Of a stretch of DNA of 64,000 nucleotides, positions 45,732 through 55,904 are shown piece by piece (position 1 is the stretch's first letter; every line of letters begins with the position of its first letter). A program made the translations under genes and the position numbers. Origin of the DNA: Stereocaulon alpinum (taxonomy: Eukaryota > Ascomycota > Lecanoromycetes > Lecanorales > Stereocaulaceae); assembly GCA_018257865.1 (NCBI GenBank), contig JAEUBA010000042.1, forward strand, positions 124,001 to 188,000. Direction: 5' to 3'. Under the pieces are notes generated by a model. The model searched no databases, had not been told where the DNA came from, and was given only the letters and a program-made list of their open reading frames with translations.

Positions 45732-47781
45732 ATGTCATTCCTCGGCGGTGCAGAATGCTCAACTGCAGGAAACCCTCTAAGCCAATTTACAAAGCACGTG
45801 CAGGATGATAAGTCATTACAACGGGATAGATTGGTCGGATCTGGTCCAGCGGGATTACAGGAGAGCTTCAGAAGTCAACAGACTGGGTCGGGCCAAGATG
45901 AGGTGGGTGACACGGTAGAGTTGGAGACCAGACGTCACACTCGTAGCTGAAGAAGAGGTCGGAAAAGGAACTCACGTGTTGCCGCAGATGATGCAAAACT
46001 TCCTACAACAAAACGGGCATTTACCACAGGATGTCCCACAACCTTTCGCAATGGAGCAACTACGGAGAGATCTAGATGGCTACCGAACAAACTCCCCACG
46101 AATACACTCGCCTGGCTGGGCGGCCGAGTTTGATCCAGCAGAACAGGCCCGGATGGAAGCTGCGTTTCAAGTGCCGAAGGCAGGGGGCTTCGTTCCTGCA
46201 GGGTTCACTCCAGCTGAATTTCAACGATTTCAGCAGATGGAGAGGACGAGTACGGGGAGGGCGGGCAGCCCAATATCACAGACGCCGATGGGAATCAATG
46301 GATATCGGAGGCCGATGGGCATGGGCTACGGGATGAATATGGGCATGAATATTATGAGTCCAGGGCTGGGACAGCCATCTGCGCAACAGTTCCACGCCAA
46401 TAGCACTGGAAAAGGCAAAGGTCGAATGACAGAATTGGATGACAAGAACTGGGAAGAACAATTCGCACAGATGGATGCTGCAGAGCAGCGCGACTTGGAT
46501 GCGGAAGCAAATGCGGCGATGGAGCAGGAGCTCAATGACATGGATAGGTCAGTCCTTTCCGAAACCAATGTGATTGGCGATTTCGAAAGCATTTGGCGTG
46601 GGATAAAAGCTGAGACCGAAGCCGCCAGATCGATGATGGGCGACGAGCAATTTGGAATGCATCTGGGTGATGAAGTCCCTTTACGCGACTTTGACACTTG
46701 GGATAATTTTGATAGCCACTTCCACGATGGTTTTCGAGATCCGCAATTAGGGAATTATCTATTCGAAGAAGACAATCCGTTCACGAGCACAACGAAAGAC
46801 CCATATAACGAAGGTATGAAGATTATAGAAGAAGGTGGTAACCTCTCCCTCGCCGCACTCGCCTTCGAAGCAGCAGTTCAGAAAGATCCACAGCATGTGC
46901 CGGCCTGGTGCCAACTAGGTAGTGCACAAGCCCAAAATGAAAAAGAGTCGCCTGCCATCCGCGCCCTTGAACAAGCTCTCAAACTCGACCCGTCAAATCT
47001 ATCCGCCCTCATGGGCCTCGCCATTTCCTACACAAACGAAGGTTACGACTCCACAGCATATCGAACACTAGAGCGATGGCTCTCTACTAAATACCCGCAA
47101 ATCGTATCTCCCAATGATCTAAGTCTCGAAAGCGACCTCGGCTTCACAGACCGCCATACCCTCCACGAAAAGGTCACCAACCTCTTTATCCGTGCCGCAC
47201 AACTGTCCCCAGACGGCGAACACATGGACCCAGATGTGCAAGTCGGGCTGGGAGTGCTTTTCTATGGCGCAGAAGAATACGACAAAGCAGTCGACTGCTT
47301 CGAAGCCGCCCTCGCATCCACCGAGTCCGGCGTCACCAACGAACCCCACCAAGCACATCTCCTCTGGAATCGTCTAGGCGCCACCCTCGCCAACAGCGGC
47401 CGCAGCGAAGAAGCCATCGCAGCCTACGAAAAAGCACTAACGCTAAATCCCAACTTCGTCCGCGCCCGCTACAACCTCGGCGTCTCATGCATCAATATCG
47501 GCGTCTACCCCCAAGCAGCACAGCACCTCCTCGGCGCCCTAAGCATGCACCGCGTTGTCGAGCGCGAAGGTATGCAGCGCGTCAAAGAAGTTATGGGTGA
47601 TGACCCTGCTAATAGCGGCATTGACGATGGCGATGTGGAGCGTATGGTTGGAATGAATCAGAGTACGAATTTGCTGGAGACGTTGAGGAGAGTGTTTGGG
47701 AGTATGGGACGGAGAGATCTGAGTGAGAAAGTGGAGTTTGGGATGGATATTGAACAGTTTAGAGGGGAGTTTGATTTTTGA
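45732..47781 (+). CDS. PEX5: PEX5, peroxisomal PTS1 import receptor
   Basis: Cycling receptor that binds C-terminal SKL-type signals and carries matrix proteins into peroxisomes, 654 residues. Exon 1 is 45732-45902 (MSFLGGAECSTAGNPLSQFT); exon 2 is 45988-47781. The Cys at residue 9 sits where PEX5 is monoubiquitinated for recycling. The N-terminal half is disordered with WxxxF/Y-type motifs that bind Pex13/Pex14 (WAAEF, WEEQF, FESIW region). The C-terminal half is made of TPR repeats that read the PTS1 (AWCQLGSAQAQNEKESPAIR, ALKLDPSNLSALMGLAISYT, LLWNRLGATLANSGRSEEAI, NPNFVRARYNLGVSCINIGV). The gene is intact. ATG at 45732 is the first codon before the conserved GGAEC block; a later in-frame start would lose it. 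Confidence 0.94.
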
Positions 47782-48398
47782 TGGATGGTTTTGTTGAGGG
47801 GACTATAACGCCTGTGTATCGAAAGCGCGCTGGCTTTTGAGGCTGGGGCTGCTGTTGGAGATGGGGTAGCCTAGGGAGTCATAAGTGGTGCACGGGACAC
47901 AAAGAGTATAATGACAGACCTCCCTCTCATCCTCATCCTCTACCTATAAACCGCGACCTGAAGCCAATAAAATCACCTTGCCACAGACAATCGAGCCCTG
48001 ATCCCCTACTAGCCAGTGGCATCCCGCGGAACCTACCCTTACTTTCTGTCCTATCATCCCTATCACTCACTCCCCTCATTCCTATCCCCTTTCCATACCC
48101 ACACCACACCATCCCTTCTCACATCCTCGGACGTCATCCCAGCAACCCTACCTTATTCATCTAAACCCTAATATAACCCACCACCGAACTCATCGTGTCT
48201 ATGGAAGGAGAGCATAGGCGGTAGCCGCAGGGTAAGGATTAAGGGGCCTTGAGTGCTTGTGGTCACGGGTTCAGTGAGGAGGTGCGAGAGGTGGGTAATT
48301 GTGTCAGGTATGAAGCTGGGGATGTGATGGATGGGCGAGTGCTGGGTGGTGGTGTGAAGAGGTTTGTAGAGGGTATGGGGGTGTGTGGATGCGATGAT

Positions 48399-48448
<50 letters not shown>

Positions 48449-49026
48449 CGTGGTTGATTGTTGGTTTAGAATTGATGCAGGGTTGAGAGTTGTGGATGTG
48501 CGAAGAGAGGAGAGGGGATTGGTGGTGGGTATGTGGTTGTGGGCGGGTCGGGTGCGGTAGGGTGGGTTACGGGCTGGGGAGCAGTTGTTGTGGATTTTGG
48601 GGTGGGGGTGATGTGGAATCGTAGGGGGTGAGGGTGCGAGAATTGCGAGGGCTGAGGTTGGGGTTCGAGCTAGGCGTCCATGTTATGTCTGGGGTGAGGT
48701 TTGGTCGTGATGTTGGGTGTCTTGTCGTGAGTGTAGCTGGGGTTGGTGCTGGGGGGGAGTTATTGGTTGTTGGGGCGTGGATTTTGGATCAATGGACATG
48801 GTCTTGAAGTTTACCGTGAAAGTGCTGAAGGGGATGCTGAACACGCAGCACAGGATATGCTAGCTTATGCCACGACGTTTCAACCGATGTTTCAACAGCC
48901 CCGGCGCTCAGAACTTCTTGGGAGCTGTGGCTGGGGCTTTGTAGCATTTGAAAAGATTGATTAGAGCTGCTGATATCGGTTCGTTGTCATCAATCAGGCC
49001 GTACCTATAAAGGATCTTCAGAGTAG
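47782..49026. other. Strand-asymmetric C-rich then G-rich intergenic block
   Basis: No gene. About 47900-48180 is C/T-rich and nearly free of G runs. About 48240-48780 is strongly G/T-rich on the same strand and contains the G homopolymer. The open frame at 48249-48560 exists only because GGG codons contain no stops. The 3' UTR of PEX5 must lie in the first part. Confidence 0.6.
48401..48446 (+). repeat. 46-nt G homopolymer
   Basis: An uninterrupted run of 46 G residues preceded by GATGA and followed by TTCG. Runs of this length form G-quadruplexes and are prone to length errors, so the true length in the genome may differ from what is written here. Confidence 0.9.
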
Positions 49027-51090
49027 TTATTCGAGCACTATTGACTCCCACGTTGGCTCCATATTCTCGAACGCTTCACCGTGCATGATGCCGTGCACAT
49101 ACGCTTCTCCAACAAGCCGGTACCTGTTAGCCAGGTTTGAGTGAGCTTTTCGAAAGGCCATTGGAACTAACGCGTCAGGCAGAATCCAGATTGTGTCACC
49201 AACTTGCAAGGACTTGGGTCCTAGTCCAAGGTAGCCGTTATGCGTCCTAAAAAGACGTCGACCATTTGCAGGTACTGTGACTGCCAGATGGAATGCGCTG
49301 AATTCATGTACGCATGTGCGTATATGCTCCCGGAAAGCAGCAAGGTTCACTAGCAATAGTTCATTAAGAATCTTGCTTTGTTCCACAACCTCAACGAGTG
49401 TGGGGATGATTGAGTCGGTCTCGGATTTTGCAAGTAAATCAATGCTCGGCATAAGTTCCATTTGTGCTTGAACTTCTTGGGGAGTAGAATACATAGGAGC
49501 CCGGAACCTACATAGGACGGTTTTCAACCAACCACGAAAAGATGCTGCGAATGCAAGTGGAGCTGGGTGCTGATCGACTACCGAGTCTAATATCAACGTC
49601 CTCCAAAGACTCTCTATACGGCCTTGACCAGTCACGTAGATGGCTTTTTGCTTCAACATGAGTCTGGCGCTTTCCTCGAAACGACCACCGCCTGTAAGAT
49701 CCCCAAGCTCCTCGCCAAGATCTTCCACAACGTCTAGGCAGTACCCTCTGCATTCAAGCAGAGCGTCTTTTACTGTAAAGCTTGGTAGCATTGAATGATA
49801 GCCGTGACTAGCATTGAAATGTGGTGTATGCTGGTTGTAGTCCACCTGTGTGAGAGACACACCAGTTCTCTTAGAGAAATCCAGGACCCAAGAGGGAAGT
49901 CCGGCCACGTTTAACGATGAAGTATCGGGTTGATAAGACAACAAATTCAGATTTTTTGAGGCGACTAAGATGGTTCTGGCAGTCCTATGGTATACTGCCG
50001 TAGTTGGAAATGTGTAGTCCACGATAACAGACAATGGCGAACAACCGCACAGAGAAAAGATTCTCTTGACCATAGGAAGGATCGCGAATATTCTATCCCT
50101 GGAATCCGTGGAATGGAATATGCTAGTGAACTGTAATATCCTACATAGGAGGTCCCCAGCATTTGGTTCAGCACTTGTAACGCGGAGGAAAAGTCTCGTG
50201 ATATTGGTCGCCGATTGCGTGTCGTAAGGGTCGCATAGTGCTCGAAGTAAGAGAATCGTATTGACATGCGACCCAATGCCCAGTCTTGATTCAGCAGTGG
50301 GGTATAAGGTAGATCCTATTTCAGATAAGCTTCTGAGCATACTGCTCCCAACGAGATTTTTCTGGGCTTTCGACAGTGCGGAATGTGTGATCAGTAGCTC
50401 TCCGCACCAGAATTCAACTAACGTTGCAAGAGCAGCCTCTTGAATGATCCAGAAACGAGAGAACCAAGTCCTATCAAAAAAAGATCTCAGTGAAAACCAC
50501 TTCTCAACCGACACACGAGGAAAACCGTGTCTTTCCAGAGGGTCCTCATCCTGAGAAATGTATAATTTGAAACATATTCGGTCGCTCTCGTCTGGGACAC
50601 TAGACAAAGCATTCACTATTTCTACAGCTTCTCGCGCAGCCTTATCGGGGGTCCCAAGCCATGCAACAACCTTGGTAGCCTGGCTATAAATCTTTCCCAT
50701 GAGCGCCACTTGTTGACTGCGTTCTTCGAGATCTTCCTGGTTGATGCAAATCATGTCCACCCACCACTGACATTTGTCGAACGAGCGGATCTGAATCAAT
50801 GCATCGTAAAGATTTCGAGTCACTTGAACTTTCTTCGAGGCGATCCAAACGTCGCAAGTCCGGCTGTACCCGCCCGTGGGGTCATCCTTCGTCTCAATAG
50901 CATTGCCCCAAGTGTACGATAAAGCATGATAAAAGGGCGTTTCGTCAAGACTCAAGGTGTTCATAGAGCAGTGAATCTGCTCAGGGTGTTCCTCTGATAC
51001 TGGCTGGACAGTGATGAGTCTGATGGAATGATGGCCTTGTAGTCTGGCGTAGGAGTAACGCTCGGATTGCGCTAAAGTTGCTAAACCCAT
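49027..51090 (-). CDS. HET domain (heterokaryon incompatibility) protein
   Basis: Intact single-exon gene of 687 residues. The HET domain occupies about residues 20-230 and shows the usual blocks: YHALSYTWGN, then VTRNLYDALIQIRS, WWVDMICINQEDLEERSQQV, MGKIYSQATKVVAWLG and, further on, WFSRFWIIQEAAL. HET domains trigger cell death when unlike fungal individuals fuse, although most HET genes in a genome are unproven. The C-terminal two thirds have no other domain that I recognise; they include CRGYCLDVVEDLGEELGDLT and the typical HET-protein ending LVGEAYVHGIMHGEA. Both flanks are unusual sequence: the G-rich block on one side and a decayed coding block on the other. Confidence 0.93.
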   Translation of the reverse strand: MGLATLAQSERYSYARLQGHHSIRLITVQPVSEEHPEQIHCSMNTLSLDETPFYHALSYTWGNAIETKDDPTGGYSRTCDVWIASKKVQVTRNLYDALIQIRSFDKCQWWVDMICINQEDLEERSQQVALMGKIYSQATKVVAWLGTPDKAAREAVEIVNALSSVPDESDRICFKLYISQDEDPLERHGFPRVSVEKWFSLRSFFDRTWFSRFWIIQEAALATLVEFWCGELLITHSALSKAQKNLVGSSMLRSLSEIGSTLYPTAESRLGIGSHVNTILLLRALCDPYDTQSATNITRLFLRVTSAEPNAGDLLCRILQFTSIFHSTDSRDRIFAILPMVKRIFSLCGCSPLSVIVDYTFPTTAVYHRTARTILVASKNLNLLSYQPDTSSLNVAGLPSWVLDFSKRTGVSLTQVDYNQHTPHFNASHGYHSMLPSFTVKDALLECRGYCLDVVEDLGEELGDLTGGGRFEESARLMLKQKAIYVTGQGRIESLWRTLILDSVVDQHPAPLAFAASFRGWLKTVLCRFRAPMYSTPQEVQAQMELMPSIDLLAKSETDSIIPTLVEVVEQSKILNELLLVNLAAFREHIRTCVHEFSAFHLAVTVPANGRRLFRTHNGYLGLGPKSLQVGDTIWILPDALVPMAFRKAHSNLANRYRLVGEAYVHGIMHGEAFENMEPTWESIVLE

Positions 51091-51826
51091 CGCAGCAATC
51101 TGGAATGCTCAAGAGATGCACTCGCCGTGGCTATCACGAAAAGATAATGAACAATAGCAAGGACCTTGAGATGCGTGTGGGATTTTCTGTACTGATTGAT
51201 TGACATTTGAAGGCAGAGCATTTACCCCACCATGGACGATGTTTGACAGCTCCGCACTAATGCCGGCTGTCATATACTGCTAGATCATAGTAGCAGCAGA
51301 TATTCAACCGTTAAGGTAACTTCGACTTGGGCTCTGACGTGACTACAGTAAGACTGTTTTATTGTAGGGCGGAAAGATTGGATGGCTAGAAGCTGATTCA
51401 ATTTTGCGAAGACTCCCTTCACTGGTGCTACCCGGCTTTCAGTCCTAGGTAAGTGAGTGTGCTCACGGTAGCGACCCCCAATGCATGGATATCCTGAGGT
51501 ACTAGCAATTGCCAGGGAGTAAAAATTATCCCATTACCTTGATTGTCATCCCACTTCATAGATATTGACCCGAAGGCTGTGCCGCCACAAAGTGCGCCGA
51601 ACACCTCTGCACGGAGTGGCAGATACGGTTTCAGCCAAACAGACTCCTTTTGCCCTTAAAAGAGACCTCTTCAGTCTTGTGAAGATGATGTGCGGCCTTT
51701 CAATAGCCGTGATCTTCGAACAAGAATCGTTTGCCCTCAAGATGACAGGCCACAGGCGCTCGCCCTCGTCGCGCGCTCAGCAGCCAATGGATTCTGTGGC
51801 TTCCCAAACTTGACGAGTAACGATCT
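51091..51826. other. Intergenic upstream of HET gene
   Basis: Upstream flank of the HET gene up to the end of the decayed minus-strand coding block. Short open frames at 51546-51813 on both strands overlap each other and have no domain. Nothing else is seen. Confidence 0.4.
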
Positions 51827-54800
51827 CTAAGGCTTCTGGGTGCCGAATTCCTTTACTGCTTTGATATCGGCTTGGCTGTCGAAGACTTGCTCGAATGGAA
51901 GCGGATTGCTAGTCATCCCGACAACTAAGTTGAATCTGTCTTCAGCACGGCTGCGGTAGGTCCAGTTTCTAATTCTGACGGGGTCGCAGAGATGAAGCTC
52001 GCCTGTTGACCGTTTCGTGATGTGAGGGAAGACTTCGAATACGGGTTGTTCTACTTCGGCGACGAGGTTGCGAGCGATGAATGCCTCATAGTCATTCCGA
52101 GTTATGTGACAGGACTCGAAGTCGAAGTTTACCTTGGATTGATAACGCTTCCACCTCTTGGATGTCTAGGTGTCTGTGTGACGGACCATTGGGTTGACGC
52201 CACGCTAAATTGTCCACGCCGTGCTAGGTTGTCGCCCACAATTTATGAATCAACCTGAACGCCGTATCATGACGCATCGATGCTTTTGTACCAAAGCTGT
52301 TAATGTCAGTTCTGCTCGGTTTAAACCCAAACCCGAGCAACTACCAGATGTCCAATAACTTTGTATGACGATCGAGATGTTGTCGGATTCTCGCGAATTT
52401 TGTAGCCTGCTTTCATCGCCCCAATAAGAACCTATTATCACAAGACAGGTGACTGGTGAGCGAGTAAACAGGAACTCATAGTACAGGAGAAGATATAAAT
52501 AAGCTAATATCCCTACAGCAAAGAAAAGGAGTGGCACGCTTTCTGCGCAAAAGGTAGCCGGCTGAATTAGTCCCATACTACTCATCAACGATGTATATAG
52601 TAATGCAGTGGGATGTGTTCTTAGATGTATAGTAAGCACTTGGCATTTGGTCTTCGCTCTTTGCCTGAGGAATTAAGTACAAGGCATGAATGGTGCGAGT
52701 CGCCTCGCACGGTACCGACATCTACATTGAGGACCGTCTTCGTCTCTTTCCATCAAACAAGCTCTTCAACAATGATTAGTCTTTGCGTAGTTCCAACAGT
52801 TCGCCATATCCTCCAATGAGAGCACACAGTCCTTTCATTTGTTAGCTGACATTCCACAATTTCGGCGTATAATTCTTGGTAAACTGCGAAGCCCCAGCTC
52901 ATCACTGCGAGATGAAGGTTGTAGAGTAAGATAATTATTTTCTTCTGTGGCCAAACTCAGGAGTCTAAGTGAACGAAGGACCTGATGGTAAGGAAGGTAT
53001 TGTCTATGACGTCACCATACGTTTTTCCATCTGTCTTGGCAATAGACAGTGGTCTAGACTCCACACGCGCTTTATAGATCCTAACTTGTGACATGTGAAG
53101 AAATTATACAAAATTTGACTTGCGATGAACATTACCTTGTCCTCGGATGGATCATCCCTTGGTGTTAAAGTTGACATCAAGACTTTTCAAGCATGGCATG
53201 CAGGTTGATCGCGCCACTCCTGTTACATCTATCCCATCAGGCCAATAGATGATACCAAGACAACTCGAGTAGGGTCATGGTCACTGTCTGGGATCAATCG
53301 ATCTGATGCTTTGATTGTGGCAAGAGCAACCCGACTGCTCCAGGCGTAAGTCGCTGACAGACCCACAGCGTTATTGATGTCAGCAATGTTCTCGTCGTGC
53401 TTGTCTGTGTAATGAGACTGACCATTAGACTTTGGGCTTCTCTAATGTTGTGTCTCGACACCTCAATGTAGGCTTTCCGGATAGGAAAGGAGCGGAGTAC
53501 CTAGCCGTCGACAATCTTGACGACTCGCTTGAGGCTGCTTTTGGGTATCTCTCTCGTAATACCAGCAATAAACAGACGGTCACGCTTAATAAAGCTTCTA
53601 AAGGCTTGACACTTGACGCTGTTTGGGTCTGTTCTTCTCGATGTGGAAAGAAGGCTAGGGTGATGTGAGAATGTAAGTCCAATGTGTTGTGCGCTCCTTC
53701 CTCTTACACAGTGGCAGCGAAGCGTGCCGTCATCTTGGGGGCTGTGTATCGCATGTATCTGAACTTTGGCTAGTTTATTGCCCCTTTCAAAGGCCGGAGC
53801 TCCTGAAAGTCAAGAGGGTCGTAGGTGATCGTCAGGTTATCTCTGGCGCGGATGGTTTCGAGAGCAGAGAAGCCAGAGTCTCTGCCCTTCTTTTCTGGTA
53901 TGGGAGCAGCCGTCGAAGCTATAGTAGCTTCGACTCCGTCCCACAGCTGAGCAATGTCCGAGTCCGACGATCGCACGTCTGGGGAGGGAAGAGGTAGGCT
54001 TGAAGGGGAACGCGGTCGGAATTTCGAAGGAGTAGAGAATAGTCAGGTAGGCGGTAACTGTTCTGTGTCGGATCTGTTTGTAGCAAATGTGTTCGCGTCC
54101 GACGTGCCTCCCAAACGCTTATTGTTGTTTGTGTTGATCTGTGTCTGGAAGGCCCAACAGAACTACCCAACATAGTCGATCGAAGTTGACAATCAGGAGG
54201 TTGTCGTGATATTGCCTCCTCTTTGTCCTCATCCTGGTCGAGAAAAGATTGCAATTTTGGACTCGATCTGCTCTGGGTCTCTAGATCGCGGCTCTCTCGA
54301 TAACGAGCTCAATAAGCTTATTTGACAGAGTTCAAATGCTCCGACCGAATGGATAGAAGTTCCTGTCGTATAGTACACCTTGGGTAACAGCATAAGAACA
54401 CTTGGCTGAAAAGAGCCCGCATCCTTATCGCCTTGCTCATCAGCAATTGGTATTTCACGTTCAACCAAGGGATGTGTTCGTCTATCGTCAAGGCCCTGCG
54501 GCACGTGGGTAAAGGCTCGGGATATAGGTAGGTAGTCTCGAAAGTTCATCGGTCTAAGAAGCTCCTGTTGAAGTGTGGACGTTGATAGTATCCTTGAGAG
54601 GGTTGTGGGTATAGCATGTCGAACGATAAGTTTTCTGTTACGACTCAGTGTTCCACTGCTCCCACAGCTTCAAGAACACCACGCACAATGAAGTCGTTCT
54701 GTATGACATATGTAGAAAGGGTGCTGCCGTCATTGGAACTGTCTTTGTCTGACTTCGACGGCGAAGTTTTGGCGTCGCTCTTTCGCGTTGATCGTTCTTT

Positions 54801-55535
54801 CGAAGCCGATTGGAGCCTCAGCCGCCTTTATCAGTGTGTGCAGAGTACCAAGTCGATGTGTGGGAAGTGAGGTGTTCTTGGTCTCACATACCGAGAGCCA
54901 ACTCGTTGCAATTGTCAATGTCGAGACAATGCTTTCCTTCGAACACGTACAGTCGGCCACTCACTATGGCCGCTTCTCTCCGTTTGTCACCGAACCGAAG
55001 CCAGGCGTCTCATCTGTCGGGACGCGGTGGACACACATCCTGCCGCAAAGCGAGTATACCCGGACTGGGTTGCCTGAGTGGAAGGTTGGGGCCGCTGTAA
55101 GGATTGCTAATAGAGAGTTTGTACGTGTTGCTCTGAGGTAAGAAGAGCCATGGTACACAGCCTACCCCAACAGGCTGACCGTGTTGTACAGTTGATAGAA
55201 CACGGAGGTGGGATGTTGATGCGTCTTGTAGGCCCCTCCAACACTGTCAGTACTGATGATTTGCTTCGGTCAGGCTTCGTCACTGGCGTGAAATCGAACA
55301 AGGTACTGCTGTTCACATAACCAGATACTGGAAAGCAACGCTTGTCATACATGTTATACGTCAGGTTGTCGACTACGTATAGGGGTACGTATTGTTGGGT
55401 TTCGCTTAGTACAAGCCAATTAGTGGACCGGACCGTCCCTGGTCGTTTGGACAAAGTAGCAAAACTCTCTGTATCTCGTCCCTTTCGGAAATCAACATTA
55501 CCAGTGGACCAGTGGAGATTCGAGTGAGGTTGACG
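51827..55535 (-). pseudogene. Long decayed coding block of unknown origin
   Basis: Across 3.7 kb the minus strand shows successive protein-like frames broken by stops and frame changes, with almost no clear splice sites. Segments, from 5' to 3' of the coding strand, are: about 55110-55535 (QQYVPLYVVDNLTYNMYDKR); about 54230-54600 (MNFRDYLPISRAFTHVPQGL); about 53772-54140 (SALETIRARDNLTITYDPLD, with one internal TGA); about 53229-53410 (ADINNAVGLSATYAWSSRVA); about 52630-53080 (SWGFAVYQELYAEIVECQLT, two internal stops); and 51827-52260. The last ends in a clean C-terminus with VAEVEQPVFEVFPHI and stop TAG, after an apparent extra base near 52131. I recognise no family. It could be one or more dead host genes, a transposon remnant, or an endogenised viral-type open frame. 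Parts of the plus strand also read open at 54600-55320, so strand assignment there is less sure. Confidence 0.45.
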
Positions 55536-55700
55536 CTAGGGTACCCACATTATGCAAGGTTTTCATTCAAACTTTGACAAGAAATGAAAAGCTGTCAAGG
55601 TGTCGTAGTCTGTAGAATAATAGATTACCAGAACGGGAGTGTCTTTGACTAGATTGATATCAAGAGTCTTGATTAGTATCGAAGTAGCCAATTGCAAGGT

Positions 55701-55764
55701 CTCGTGGCCTTCGGGCTTGGGGAGGTTCCCGTCTCCGGGGAGCTGAAGCCGCCAAGCCACGAGC
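55701..55764. repeat. Hairpin with 8-bp inverted arms upstream of Ofd1
   Basis: CTCGTGGC near the left end pairs with GCCACGAG near the right end, with a GC-rich middle that can pair further in part. It lies about 140 bases before the Ofd1-type start codon. It may be a leader RNA structure or a foldback-element remnant; the arms are short. Confidence 0.35.
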
Positions 55765-55904
55765 TAAGTAGGCGCCGTAGCTCCCGCGTGGGCCTAAAAC
55801 GACCCCTAAATGTTGGGGTTTCCAACGGGTTCTGGGAATTCCCCTCATCATACTCGAAATCAATTTGATCCATTGAGCACCCACAACATTGTAAACGAGA
55901 CACG

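Noticed and set aside
48249..48560. Glycine-rich 103-codon open frame
   Set aside because: It exists only because the 46-base G run and surrounding G-rich DNA contain no stop codons.
54616..55321. Plus-strand open frames (for example GSEVFLVSHTESQLVAIVNV) as a separate gene
   Set aside because: They overlap the minus-strand coding relics, switch frame without good splice sites and lack a domain. I kept the minus-strand reading as more likely but not certain.
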